Assembly: GCA_026874595.1 (NCBI GenBank)
Contig: CM049318.1
Location: forward strand, 28,172,956-28,236,955
Direction of reading: 5' to 3'
DNA from: Sipunculus nudus
Taxonomy: Eukaryota; Annelida; Sipuncula; Golfingiida; Sipunculidae
Length of the DNA stretch: 64,000 nt
Numbering within the stretch: position 1 is the stretch's first letter; each line of letters starts with the position of its first letter. Below, piece after piece: positions 10,666-23,380 of the stretch. The notes below the pieces were generated by a model. That model was not told the origin of the DNA. It was given only the letters and a program-made list of their open reading frames with translations, and did not search any database. The position numbers and the translations under genes are program-made.

Positions 10666-12282
10666 GAGATCATCTCAGATGGACGCTGTTCAGATAGACG
10701 CCATTGTATCACCTGGACGCTGTTCATTTGGACGCCATGAAAATGGACGCTGTTCATATAGACGCCTCCGTATTATAAGCTCATATACCCTTCATTATGA
10801 CGCCTTAATACAAGTCATATAGCCACATTTATATATTTTATATATTTCCTTTAAGTGTGTATATCGTGTGATTGAAGATGAACGTAAACAAAAATGTCTT
10901 AGAGACCGTCTTATTATATACGCCATCGTAACCACCGTCTGCACCCATCCTTCAGAAAGACGCCTTATGACAAGTCATGAAAATATTTCTCATTTTTATT
11001 AAATGTTCCCATAAAAAGGAGACCCAATTTAATAATAACCATGTTATGTTTTAGATTATATTGTGTGTTTGAGCATATTGCGTGCGAATGAGGGTCTGTT
11101 CATATCGTGCGAATCAAAATGAACGCTGATCATATCTAGACGTTATTGTATTATAGACGGCAGCTTCTGTATCCACCCTTTCAGAAAGACGCCAAATGAA
11201 AAGTAATGAATATAATTGTCATTATTGTTAAATTTTTCCATAAAAGGGTGACCCAATTTAATAATAACCATGTTATGTTTTAGATTATATTGTGTGTTTG
11301 TGCATATTTCGTGGGAATGAGGGTCTTTTGATTCATTTACCCAACCAAGAAAATTTTAGGTAATGGTCATGTGTAGTTTCAATTATATAAAGGTAATGTA
11401 ATGTTTATTATATTTTCCATTGTAAATTATTATCTTTTTTAATTATTCAATGTATAGTTAAAATTAAAGAACCTAAGGCAATGAAATCATGCACATGATA
11501 GGATTAATTAGTCAACATCAAAGAAAACCTACTTCATTATCGGGGTCTCCCGTTACTTAATTGATCAATCGGGTGACCAAGCTCTAACTGACATTGTACC
11601 CCGGACTCGTTTATTGTTAAAATCACATAACAATATACCATGTATATACACAAGTATGTTTATTCTCGTCATATCGTGTTTCCCTATACCTTAATCCTCT
11701 ATGCAACGTCATGCCGCTGGAAAGCTACGTAGACCTATTTCTACCAAGCATTAAGATTGTTGTAACGATGAAAAAAAGCAATGATTGTTACCTATATTAA
11801 GAATTCTATCTCCTACGAAATTGTTCTTATTGTCATAAATATCAAGCTTGAAAATGCGGTACGGATCATTGATTGGACCGGTTGCCCATGTGTATGCAGT
11901 TCAGACCAGTCGCCCTTGGAAATTATAAATTATTGCGTGATGCACGTTTGTTGGGTAAAAAAAAAAATACACAAAACACATATACAGAAAAGTCTCTACT
12001 GAAACAGTTCAATTTCATTTTCCTATTCGGGCGCCCATTTATGGTACGTCATCACAAACGGTCGATATAGGCCCATACATATGGTTCCAAATTCGACAAA
12101 AGTGCATAATCTTAAGAACTAACAACAATGGGTTGAGTTGGTGGATTAATATTGCTTTATTTTGTATGATTATCCCTGTATGATTCTCATAGTGTTGGGA
12201 TAGCGCCTAAATGGATAGCGTCCAGCTTATCAGCGTCCATTTTCATAGCGTCCATCTGAACAGCGTCCAGTAACCTGGACCC
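10666..12282. mobile_element. Non-autonomous DNA transposon with GGACGC-rich inverted termini, 8-bp target duplication
   Basis: The left end holds TGGACGCTGTTCAGAT at 10680-10695, and its exact complement is at 12254-12269. A second 16-bp match, ATGAAAATGGACGCTG at 10737-10752, has its exact complement at 12231-12246. The termini are thus arrays of GGACGC/GACGCC motifs in inverted orientation. CTTGATAT (10658-10665) and CTTAATAT (12283-12290) flank it, an 8-bp duplication with one mismatch, and the disrupted host repeat aligns across the join. Eight-base duplications are typical of the hAT superfamily, but other superfamilies make similar lengths. No transposase frame is present inside. Confidence 0.7.
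10942..11331 (+). repeat. Internal tandem duplication, period about 230 bp
   Basis: About 160 bp starting at CACCCATCCTTCAGAAAGACGCC (10942) recurs at 11172. The copies share CAGAAAGACGCC and the long block from CCCAATTTAATAATAACC to TTGTGTGTTTG, plus GAATGAGGGTCT near the end. Confidence 0.8.
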
Positions 12283-13424
12283 CTTAATATCAACTTCATT
12301 TGTATGTTTTTGTTCTTGTATAGTATTAAGATTTATCTATATTAATCCCATGGCATGTATACATGCAAGAGATAAGATCAATTATATGTAATTGGTAAAA
12401 GTTTTTTTAACCTTAACAACAAATTGGTACCTTATCAGAACAGCACGAAATATGTTTCCTCACTGAACATGATAACTGTTGTTATGTAACTTACTTTACT
12501 CTAGGCAGCTCCCTTAAATTTGTTCAGCTGAGCTGAACTATTTTTATAGCGATTTTATCTTAAAAATATTATTTTAAAATTCAGTTTTAACATTTTATAA
12601 TGAAAAATAAAATCTTATGCATACGCATGCAAATATTACATGATTTGAGACAAACTAAGGATAAATACTTATGCAACTTATAATTCTGAATTAACTTATA
12701 TTTTCAGATTTTCTTTTATATTGCAAATTTACAAAATTTGTAAAATTATTAAAAATAAATGAATACGACAAAAATTATTTATTAGATAACCAATTATTCT
12801 CATACCAAAAAAATGGTTATGCTGAAAATATGGTTTAATAAAAACTTACAGTCACTATACCCGTGCTTCAGCAGAAAGTGAAATAAAGTGATCAGTCCTG
12901 TCTGTCCACCAGTCGGTTTATCTGTAAAATATTTCTGATGCACCACAGGAACACAAAAACCTTTAGTCGTGTCAGAGGATTAGTTTTGAAATGCGTTGTT
13001 TAGTAATTGATGATCACCATATGCAAAGCCCTTTCCTCTTAACTTTTCAAATGCTAATTAATATAGCTAATTAATATATGAACACAACAGTAATACGTAG
13101 GCCCTATATATTGTATTTGCTAAAATATGACAAAATTCGACTGAGCGCCTTGACCCATGGATCACTTTTTCGTCTTGGTATGAAATTTTATGAATGGAAT
13201 TTGTTGAGAAATTTCAAATCACATGAAATGGGTGTTTTTCACAGCTTAAGTTGAAAACTATCACTTACGCACACTTTTATAGAACATATAATATGGACGT
13301 TGATGATATAGATTTCAGTGTTCAGTTCAAACAGCCTGATGATGACTCACTGCACGGACACAGAATTCAGAAGCTGTCTCTTTAGTGTAACCTTAGAGCA
13401 GTGTGCAACACAAATTTACTTGTT

Positions 13425-13775
13425 TACTTACCACTGTATTATTTACTGTAAATTTACAGTAATATACTGGCAACAGAACAGTACATTACTGTAAATTTAG
13501 AGTAACTTACTGGTTGTTTAATTTACATAGACAGAAGATTACTGTAATATTACAGTAACATACTGTACTTTTACAGAATATTTTACAGTAAAGTACTGTA
13601 ATTGTACAGAATATTTTACTGTAAAATTAAAGTAATTTTCCTGTTAAATTACAGTAATATACTGCCAATGGATTTTACAGTTACTTACTGTAAAAAAGCT
13701 GACAATAAGTTACTGTAAATTGACAGTAATGTACTGACAACTCTGCAGCCAGTATATCACTGTAAACTTACAAAA
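13425..13775. repeat. Array of ACTGTAAATTTACAGTA-type palindromic motifs
   Basis: About 350 bp consists largely of the self-complementary motif TTACTGTAAATTTACAGTAA and variants, spaced 15-35 bp apart. Each unit can form a short hairpin. Confidence 0.8.
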
Positions 13776-13789
13776 TTTTTTTACAGTCC

Positions 13790-13925
13790 CCTTCCCTTTT
13801 TCATCCGAAGCAAATTTTTTTTGACAACATTTTGCGGCCTGCATGGTTTTAAGGTTTTTCATTAGACCTCCGGCCTGCGTTGGACCCCATGCACCCCTTT
13901 TCCCTAAATCCTGGATCCGCCCCTG
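13790..13925. mobile_element. Partial copy of the GGATCC-TIR short element
   Basis: The segment from TTTTGCGGCCTG (about 13830) through GGTTTTTCATTAG to CTGGATCCGCCCCTG, ending at 13925, matches the complete element at 33023-33234. The left TIR is missing; the copy begins inside the element. Confidence 0.65.
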
Positions 13926-14640
13926 TATTATCAGTGATTATAGGCCAAGGCCCCTATAATTGTTCATACGTGCCTCTTTGATTTTACATATTAAATCTAT
14001 AAATTAGGGACAGGGGTAAAATCTGCAATAAACAATTAGAACTTCTGAACAATTACAACTGAATTATATTATATCAGATATAATACCTATTACTTGGACG
14101 TAGATTAAATTATTTCAGTATTTAAGGATAGAAAGTTTAAAAAATGCTCCATGATCCAACATTAACGGAACTGTTCAACATTTGCGAAAGATAAAGAAAA
14201 ACATTTATGCCGAAGCATGACCTTCGAGTGTAAGAATACGAATTTAGCCGAGAAATGAGTGCATCACGTGTTCTATGACGTAACGTGTTCTTCTTTCCAA
14301 GAAACGAAACCTACGGAAAGTCCCTACATGTATGTTAAAAATTGCACGGTAAAGTAAAATATCGGAGCATTAGCACATGGGCTGCTTTATAGTTTCGTTG
14401 TGGTAAATTTACAACCTCTGCACTGATAAATGAGAGAGTAAAAGACAATTTATCTTATTAAGACTCTGCATGGAAAAAGGGAATATATAAGGTTGATATG
14501 CAATATTAAATGTATTAAAATTATTATCAATTCCAAGATCGAGCTGCGCGGTACAAGTCTGTAACAGAGACAATTATTGTTTTGTCTAACTAAGTTATTA
14601 TTTCCACACCAGATGGATGAATTCATTACATAATATCGCC
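13926..14640. other. Gene-free stretch, nothing recognised
   Basis: AT-rich with short chance frames only. Confidence 0.5.
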
Positions 14641-14854
14641 AAAACAGTTTATAACCAGCAAGTCCTTCAGATCCGACTTCCGAGCGAAGGTATCGTGTTG
14701 TCAAAACAGACCGCCGTACTTTTCTCCAGTATTTCGCAGTTGTGTCTTTATTTTCGTGTATTCAAACCACCAACAATTCCCCTCACATGCCGCACGGCAA
14801 ATTTTGACGGGCCAAATTGACGAGACATTTCGAACGCATTTTCAGCAAGAACGG
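14641..14854 (+). other. Possible untranslated first exon ending at a strong splice donor
   Basis: The segment has more CpG and a higher GC content than its surroundings and runs into AACGG|GTAAGT, with the donor at 14855-14860. No open frame crosses the donor: the longest local frame stops at 14820. A non-coding 5' exon of a gene whose body lies further right or outside the window would fit. The left limit is arbitrary. Confidence 0.25.
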
Positions 14855-14860
14855 GTAAGT

Positions 14861-16552
14861 GTTAGTAAATAGCCTAGTGCCATTTCGTAGATTTGTTATT
14901 TTTCAGTGTAGTTAACAATAATTTTTCACAAGACAGCCCACACATCGACAGATCTACTGATTTCTTTCCTGACAGTTCGCTCATGTTTGTAACTAAAATT
15001 TGCTGGGGTAAACAAATTGGTTTTGGCGGAACCGAACAGTTGTTTTTAATCATTATGATTCAGTCACTACCAACTTAAATTAAGTCTCAATTTTGATTCA
15101 GTGCTGCATGAGCAACGTTTCACCAGGTATTTTGTACGGGAGGCTGAAATTTTGGTTTCTATGATGCGGTTAAATATGACCAGACGTCTCCACCATGTTG
15201 ACTGAGCGTTTAGACTGAAATGTGCTTTGGGACGGGCCAGTAGAGAAGGGTTGAGTCAGCCTTTTTGTATACGTGCGGACTGCCTGACTGTGAATGGCTT
15301 CTCTCAGGCGTAGGAATATTTGTAATCAATATACACGTGTGATGACCTTGAGCCCAACTGGTCAATTCAATAATTAACACAGAATGTACATAAAATGGTC
15401 TGATTTATTTTTAAATTTAAGTTTGACAATCTAAACACATTTAAGCATTGAATGTGTTTAAGGAGCCAAGATAATGAAAGTCACACTTACAAATATGTAA
15501 CATATGCAATTTAAAAACTTGGTTCTGGAGATCCATCTGTACTTACATATGCAATATTGTCTCAGAAGGATAATACTCCTATCAATTTCATGTCATATTA
15601 AAATGGAACTTTTTATTATTAGGATGGAAGGTGTACTATTAAAATTTGTGTTTAAGTTTTAACATGCAATGATGTAACTCCTGAAAATATTTCAGGAAAC
15701 TGATTCTTTTTTTTTTTTTTGTAATCAAGCCGCATGATTTTCATTTTTAAGATCAGGTGTATAGGTGTTGCTTGTTCAGTCAGTAAGGCCATAATGCCAA
15801 ATTAATACATAGTTTTACCTCTTTAAGGACCTAAAGTAACAGACGCCCAGCTGTGCTGGCCAATTAAGACACCACATATATAACATGGAGACCAAAATGC
15901 CCATTCAGGCAAAAACAATCAATTAAAATTAATTTAATTTGTTATTTAGTCATAATTTCCTGATACTCAAAAAAGATACTTGAGTTCATCATTTGTTACC
16001 TCATTGAAGGTGACCATAAGTCACAAATACATAGGCGTAATTAAAAATTTTCTCATTTAAGACAACATTATTCTTTGATATGTATGCATTTTTAATGAAC
16101 TGCCATTGGAGATCGAGTAAATAACTTATCAAGGAAAAAATGGTTCTTTCCAGAATTTCTCTCAACTGCAGCTGAAACATAAATTCATTTTATTCTAAAA
16201 ATGTGAACAAAATTAAGATTTCAGTTTTTTCAGCACTGTTTTCACTTTTCCAGACCATCACATAAATGTATAAAATAATGTACTTAAACCCTAAAAAGTA
16301 TTCAAAAGTATAAGAAAAGTTATTAAAACATAACGGAAATGTTATCATTAGTACTGAAAAGTTAATGAAAAGACAAAATAGAACCTGTAAGTTGAATGAA
16401 TACATCAAATAGTTATTGAAAAGTGCAACATCAAGAAATAACATAAATTTTTCAAAAATTACCAGAAAAATACTTTATATACAGCAAATGCTGTGCGGAA
16501 AACAAATCTGTTTGCCATGAAATAACCCATATTGCTTGGCAGTGGTTTAATT
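14861..16552. other. Gene-free stretch, nothing recognised
   Basis: AT-rich sequence with one T-run near 15708-15720. No supported gene or repeat boundary. Confidence 0.5.
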
Positions 16553-16680
16553 CAGGGTTGGGACCAGGTACATGTGACAAAAATACCTAGGTACAGGTAC
16601 TTGTGAAATGGTCAGGTACAGAATTTTTATAGTGTATTCAGGTACAGATTCAGGTACTTTAGAAGTTTAGAAAGTAACAG
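16553..16680 (+). mobile_element. Candidate hAT-type element left end
   Basis: CAGGGTTGGGACCAGGTAC at 16553-16571, followed by repeated CAGGTAC motifs, has the form of a hAT terminus with subterminal repeats and compares with the ends of the element at 34839-35607. GTTTAATT precedes it. I did not find a matching right end, so this may be a truncated copy. Confidence 0.3.
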
Positions 16681-19600
16681 GGAGTCAAACTGTTGGTGGA
16701 ACACCATCTGTAAAATATTTATTTTTTTTGTGTCATGTTTGTTACTGTACTTATCAGCTACTAATGTTGAAAACAGCTAGGTGTTCACCTTTCCAACTGA
16801 ATGGTTTAATGCATTTCTGTGCATGTGTTTGGCATTAATACAACCCTTGTGTACAGTGCACATCGTTTGGTGACATACATAAGTATCTATAAAAATATAA
16901 CTCAGAGGTGCAACAAAACACTAAATAATCCATGCATTAATTTGCAGCCCCTTGATTAAATTGTAAATCCTGAAATCCTTAGTGAGCTGCTAACTTTTTC
17001 AGAGCATGGTGCAGCGTGGAGACTATTTACTGTGTATATCATGTACTTCAGTCCTAGTTTGCTGTTAACTGGTTCATTGAATAAGAACAATCAACAAAAA
17101 GTGCAATCAATAAAGGGCAGGCTACTTTGTTTCTTCCCTTTGCTAAAATTATCAAATATCCATTGTTAAATATGGTAAAACATTTTTTTGTTTAAAAGAA
17201 GGTATGGAAATTTATACTGAAGTAATAATTGAATTGAGAATTGAGTGGCAGTTAAAGAATTCACTTGATTCAAAAGGCCCTCGAAGTGCACAGGCCTTAG
17301 AGAACACAGGCACTGGATATACTGGTAAGTGAGAAGTGTTTGGTCTATGTGCACTTGTCTTCAGGAGGGATTGGTTTAGCCATTGCATTCCTGACATGTT
17401 TCCCATTTCTGGCCATTTCCTCTGGTCATTGTCCTGAGCTGCCCTCCTCTGAGCTGGCTCGCTCCTGTTTTTGGACTTCTGGAGATAATACATACAAAAA
17501 CAGGATGACTGTAATATATGCTGGAGCATTATGTGACATATGTACAGGTTGGACATAACAGTTACCAGCTTCAAGTGACCAAGTTCAAGTTTTATGACTT
17601 CTGAACCACAGTCACTTGAATCCCTTTAGGGGTGTGTGATTTTATAGAGAAAAGGGCGAAACTGTGCACTAAATGAGTATATGGCTGTGATACACAGAGA
17701 TGGAGTGTATAACAGAAGATGTGCCAAAAACGTGTTTGTCCTATGCTCTATCGCTATTTCCCATTTCCCCTGAAATAAGAATTCAAATGATTGTGCTGAA
17801 TCATTTATTCTTACGGGTAGTCACCATGGATACCAGGTCAAGGGTCATCGGAGACAGCTCATTCAGACTGTGGGAGTGGTTCAAGTCCATTCACAGGCCG
17901 TGTTTACTGAGGTCTTTCTAGCTGACATCTGTAGTGGTGTATTAATACTCCTGATGTCTGGTTTATGGGACACCAGCAACTGTGAAACACTTATCCTGTC
18001 TAGACATAGTCACACTGTAGTAATGTCATGTGGTTTGTGAGTAAGCAAGTTTGTGGTCCGGGATGTATTTGTAAACATCAGAGTAATGTTGAGTGCCAAG
18101 TAAAGTTCATATGTACCCAATCCTTGTTTTTTTCACTTCGTGGAATCATTGAATATTTAATTTTTTTAGAGTTTAAGTTTTTCTGTGTTGTCTCATGTGA
18201 TCGTGGCACTGTCATAAATCATGTGTGTATAGTAATATGCAAGTTTCAGACACATAACAGGTTATTATAGATAACATTAATGGATTAGGAATTCATCACT
18301 TTATGCTTAGTTTTTCTTGACAGGCTAGTAAAAACACAAGATCAGTTTTATTGAATAAATTTCTTTAAATGGTAGTTTTAAAAACAAAACTTCTATTTAT
18401 TAGTATTTCATTTTGCAGCAATTTAAAGCTCAATCTATTTAGTATTTTTTTTGGGGTAGGGGGGGGGGGGGAAAGAACAAAAAGGTAAACAAAAAAAAAA
18501 GGGATTTTTTTTTATAAAAATGTAAAGTTAACTGCTAAATTCAGTTAATTGTCAGACAAGTAAAAAAAATGTTATTACCTTGACCCCAGTATCCTTGGCC
18601 TTTCAAAAGAAGGGGGCCTATTTTTTTTGGGGGGGGGGGGGGGAGTGTATGCCCAATACTATATATGGCATCTCCAATGCCATAATTTCTAGTTAAACTT
18701 CATCTGATTTGGCAGGATAGTCCATTACCCAAAGATGCCCGTAGATTCCCCATTTTCAGGTTTTCAACTTTGGCAACTCTGTTTCAAGTACAAAGATACT
18801 GTAAACAGATCCGCACTCGATGAAGATTTGCCAACAGACCCTATGTGTGCCTGAAATCACTTCACCAAGTGCACTGGGGTTCTTGTGGGATGGTCCAGTC
18901 AGTGAAATTCCTGCATAGTTTTAGTATACAATGTAAATGTTTCCTGTGTCTGTTATCCAGGTCTTCTCATCTCAAGTGGGCATGATCCTGTTTTCAGACA
19001 TAAATTACTTAATTAATATAACTGGTAAGCAAGAGGTGTGAACTGGTCATTGCAGAAATTGGAGCTTCATGTATGCACCAAGGAAATAGGTTCAAAGGTC
19101 AGGAGAGTTAGTATATGGAATATTTATGAAGCTGAGGCAGTATGGTGGGCACCATAGATACCAGGTCAGAGGTCACCCAACGCCAGCTTACTCTTGGCTT
19201 TGTGAGTTGACAAATCCCTGTCCAGAAGTTCAGTGTACTATTGGAGAGGTGGCTGGTATTGGGGACTCACACAGTGGATTCTTATAGGTCCTTGAAATGA
19301 AAACCGTGAAAGGGCTTGAATTTATAATGATAATTTAAAGGCCCTGAAAGTCTAAGGAAATAACAATTTTTCCTTAGAAGTCCTTGAAAAGTCCTTGAAT
19401 TTTGCAGGAGAACTGCCTTTTCTATTTTCAGCTCTTCCCCTAAGCATTTGATGTATTAGATTCTATAGATTCAAAAGTTACGTGCTTGGCTTTTCCTACT
19501 TTATGGTAATCAAAGTCCTTTAAATTTGCTGAGGGATAGGTGCATGATCTCTGGTACTATAAAAGTATAGTACTATTACTTGTGATTTATAACTTTAACT

Positions 19601-20702
19601 GAGCCATTGACAGGAAACTGTCTAGACATTATCATTCTGTACAGTGATGAAGTAATGAGGAAACAATTTGTTTACAACCATATTTTGGTTTTATGCCAAC
19701 TTCCGTGTGACTTGTATATATACCTCAACAGTCACTGATCTTTACGATCATCACTGCACAGTGATTGTCCTTGTAACATTTAGGGTATTTGTTGCTCAAT
19801 CATTTTGTCTCAAAGTGAAACCATTCTGAATCATGTATGTTTGAACATAACATTAGGTGTTTTGTGGTCTTTCCATGACTGCTTTATATATAAATAACAA
19901 TATTCAGCGATATGTGAATATAAAGTTTAACTGTAAATAAACATTTATTTCCTGAATATATATACTGAATAAATTTTTAGCAATATTCATGACCAGCAGA
20001 TAAAATATAGTAACCAGTTTTCTTAGGCAGTCCAGATATGGAAACACTATATTCCAGAGTGTATATGTGTATGAGTGAATGAAGAAGTGCTTGTATGAAT
20101 TTGTTACTGTTTATCTAATTTTCATGCATATACTCTGAAGACACATATATACCAGTACATATGGACACAGGGATTAAGCTGACACTTGCCTTGGGCAGGC
20201 TTGTCCATTGAACAGTTAACTTTGCTACATGTATGCTCTCAAAAACTATACAATCAAGAGTAACAGTATAATTCTTCCTCTGTTACTGCACAAATTACCT
20301 TGTATTGCAGACTATTGCTGCCAGGTATATGTATTTTTTTTTGTAACTGTGTTATGGCAAGCCCCAGTTTCATAGACATACCTGTAAAGTCAGAAATTAG
20401 CTATTGCTTCCTTGTAGTACCAGTAGCTATTTTAAGTGGGCTCTCTCTCTTGAGAAATGTTTATGCTGATTACTGGGTCCAAGTCTTATAATATTGAATT
20501 TTTGGTAAAATATTACATTTACAAAGATTTCCTAGTTTTACATACCATTCCCTTAAGATAGATTTTTTTTTTTTGGTGAAGGTAACCGCCCCCATTTTTA
20601 ATGCTGGCTTATCTAATTATTAATCTAACTATGTACAACTGCAGAGTTTCCATTTTAATTTGGGACTAACTGACAGGGCGGTAGCACTCGCTTTCTATCA
20701 TT
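16681..20702. other. Long gene-free stretch with homopolymer tracts
   Basis: No supported exon. G-tracts lie at about 18458-18471 and 18630-18643. A CCTTGAAA-type repeat at about 19285-19400 matches the one near 2178. Related ACCATGGATACCAGGTCA and ACCATAGATACCAGGTCA blocks occur at 17823 and 19151. A GGTAAGTG donor-like site at about 17325 has no supporting exon. Confidence 0.45.
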
Positions 20703-21975
20703 TTTAGCTCAGCTGACTATAAGTCATCTGAGCTATAGTCGTGGTCCTTTGTCTGTCGTACGTCCGACTGTCCGTCCGTTAACAGGGCATGTTTCGAAAC
20801 CGTTGGACCTACAAATCCAAAATTTTGCCTACAGTTAGATGTCCCCAAAATCTTCTACCATACCAAAAATTGGGTCACTAGGACTTCGTTCCTTAGAGAT
20901 ATTAAGGAAAAACCTCAGTTTCCATGAAACAGCCATTGTTACACTAATATCAAAACCACTGATTTGTTTTTGATCATATTTAGTATGCATATTCATTTTT
21001 TCAATTACGTCAGTATTGCATATTGTTTTGAAGTTAAGGGCCCAAACATAATGCAATTTTTAAAAAATCAGGAAATATATTTACTAACTTAACATGAGAA
21101 TTGCTGAAGCTGGAGACCTTTTTTTTTCAGGGATATAACTTTATTTAATCAAGATTCAGTTGTTTACCCAAAAAAGATCTGAATTTTGCAAATATTTTAA
21201 GTTATTAGCATAAATATATAAATCAGTACCTTAATTTTTGTCAAACTTTGGCCATTGCACGTTTTTCCCTGTAAGCACTGTTGATTTTATTTTCACAGCT
21301 TATATACATAAGGATTTAATCTTTCAAAATCTGAAATTTCAAAGGAATTGATTTAAAAGAGTAGCTTTTATTTAAGTTTTCATACACCATGTCAAGTGTT
21401 GTTTACATCAAGCCCACCTAGTACTACAGCCTTCACCTGTGTTATGTAACCCGCTCCAGGCAGCTTATCTTGGCTCAGCTTGGCCACTACTGGCAGGCTT
21501 CCTCTTTGCCCCGCACACCCCCCTCCCTCCCAAAGATAGTGCATAATTAGGTGAATGTTATAGTTTTCTGTATTTATAAAACTTGTAAATAAAAAAAATG
21601 AATCTGATAAAAACTATTAAAGGAAAAAGTGGATATGCTAAAAAAGGGCTCTAAAATTAACTTAAATGCATGCATTACTCCCTTGAAAATGAAATAAAGG
21701 TATCAGTCCATTCTGTCCACTTGCCTGTCCATATCTAAATTTTTTATATGCATCACAGTATCTCAAAACTCTTACTGTTTTTCTTCATGACAGACTTGTT
21801 GGAGTATTAGTTTTGCAATCATATATTTAGAACTTAACTATAACCAAGTAGGAGGTCCCCTTTCCTCTTAGCTTCTCATATGCTTAGATATATGAAAAAC
21901 AATACAATAGAATAATTTGCATTTGCTAAAATTTCAAACTTCAGCTGAGCGCCGTGACCCATGGGTCCCTTGTTA
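20703..21975 (+). mobile_element. Most complete copy of the GCTCAGCTGA repeat, Helentron-like termini
   Basis: The 5' end has a hairpin, TAGCTCAGcTGAC / GTCAtCTGAGCTA (20705-20736), followed by GTCCGTCCGT-rich sequence. GCTCAGCTGA at 20707-20716 has its exact complement, TCAGCTGAGC, at 21941-21950. After that comes a perfect 12-bp palindrome, GACCCATGGGTC (21956-21967), then CCTTGTT. A subterminal inverted repeat plus a 3' palindrome close to a T-rich end is the layout of Helentron-associated (HINE) elements. Compared with the copy at 24216, this one lacks about 650 bp between the TTTTCTGTATTT and ATAAAACTTG blocks. It has no coding capacity. Confidence 0.65.
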
Positions 21976-21984
21976 TTTTGTATC

Positions 21985-22243
21985 CTGTTTTCTACTGCAC
22001 CTGCGGGTCTTGGGTGTGTAATCAACCCCATTGCTGGGTCATAACACCGAGGAACCCCCCAAAGACGCACTTGTATGTGAGCGATACATGACTGTGGGGC
22101 ACAGCCTTCCCATTAGGCCTGCAGAGCGCTCACCCTGGGTGGGGGCTGACTGTGAAATACCTCACCGCCTGGGCTGAGATTCAAACTCACAATCTCCCGG
22201 CTTTGAGTCCCGTTCTCTCCCCCTGAGCCACAGAAGCCGGTAC
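21985..22243 (-). mobile_element. tRNA-derived SINE, minus strand
   Basis: Read on the minus strand it begins GGCTTCTGTGGCTCAGGGGG, a tRNA-like box A. Box B reads GAGTTTGAATCTC (complement of 22176-22188), and then comes the tail region CACCCAGGGTGAGCGCTCTG. A second copy lies on the plus strand at 59350-59560. Its 3' end abuts the 3' end of the repeat at 20703-21975. Confidence 0.65.
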
Positions 22244-22249
22244 CCTTAA

Positions 22250-22655
22250 GGTAGATTTCTTAATTTTACTAGCTATAGTCCCTTTGAACCTCATTTCTTG
22301 TTTTTACTGACCAGTCCCTTGAGACTGATTTCTTGATTTTACTAGCTAGTCCCTCCGAGCCACATTTCTGGGCGTCACTGACCAGTCACTTTGGCCAGAT
22401 TTTATGGATTTACTTGTCCCTTAACAGAGCCAGATTTCTTAGTTTTACTAACTAGTCCCTAAACTGAGCCAGATTTCTTGGTTTTAATAACAAATCCCTT
22501 AACTGAGGCAGATTTCTTGGCTTTAAGAAACAGTCCTTATGGCTGGATTTCCTGGGTTTATGGTTTTACTGGCTAGTTCCTGGTACTTGATCTCTCAGCG
22601 TTACTAACAAGTTCCATGGGCCTGATTTCTCTGCTTAAATAACTACCCATAGTTC
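22250..22655 (+). repeat. Degenerate minisatellite, unit about 40-45 bp
   Basis: About ten irregular copies of a unit with the pattern GATTTCTTGGTTTTACTAACTAGTCCCTT..GAGCCA. The units differ substantially in sequence and length. Confidence 0.75.
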
Positions 22656-23380
22656 CTTGGACCAGTACTTTCATTATGTTAATGTTGGGCCCTTGATAAG
22701 TGTGGACTCCACCAAGATCCTGATACACTTGAATGATCTGAGTGCTCCATCAAATTTCTTCCTTTGTATAGACATAACAAAGGAGGTGTATCATGTGTGA
22801 ACCAGTTTCATGACAGTAGCAGGTGCACTATTACTTGGCATAACTTTTACAGTATAAATCCACAGAAAAATGTCAGTTGCATAGAAAGAGATGGATGACA
22901 TTTGGATGAAAATGTGATTGGGAGTCGGGATAGGGAAGTTTTCATGATAAAATATGATGCAATCTGATTAACATTATTTGTATAGGTACATGCACATGTT
23001 TAGTCTCTTTAAAGTGCATTTTGTACTTTTCTGAATCAAGTTTTAGTCCAAATGCATTTGCTTAAAAAAATCCCCAAGTGCAATTGCATTTAAATGCAAA
23101 GCTACAAGAAACACTGGTTTTGAATGTACATTTAAATTTAGAGCTTAAAACATTTGATAAAATTCCATCTGTGAATAATAGTAACAGATTAAACCCTCTA
23201 AAAGAACTAGAAATAAGGACTTAAATGTATACTTGTATAACATCCAATCTTAATTATTTATTACATTAGACACATACCTTCCAATCAGGTGTCCAGTGGC
23301 AAAATAAAGTGGGGATGAATGCATTTGCATTTGATAATTTTTTGTCATATGTGCATTTGCAGTTTGTTGGTTTTAAAAAA
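22656..23380. other. Gene-free stretch, nothing recognised
   Basis: AT-rich, without supported frames or repeat boundaries. Confidence 0.5.

Larger units (their letters stand above)
10568..13170 (+). repeat. Copy of the GCTCAGCTGA repeat family, 5'-truncated and split by an inserted TIR element
   Basis: The left part (10568-10665) aligns with the copy at 23381: AAGGAAAA.CTC, TTGTTACACTTCAGGACT and CTTGATAT. After the inserted element the same family resumes at 12283 (CTTAATATCAAC). It continues through the TTATGTAAC..AGGCAGCT block (about 12484-12512) and the GTGAAATAAAG..TCAGTCC..CTGTCCACC block (about 12880-12910), to the family 3' end CTGAGCGCCTTGACCCATGG at 13141-13160. Identity with other copies is modest, so this copy is old. 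Confidence 0.65.

Noticed and set aside
17212-17574. 120-codon minus-strand frame and a GGTAAGTG donor-like site on the plus strand
   Set aside because: No domain, no partner exon and weak splice context.
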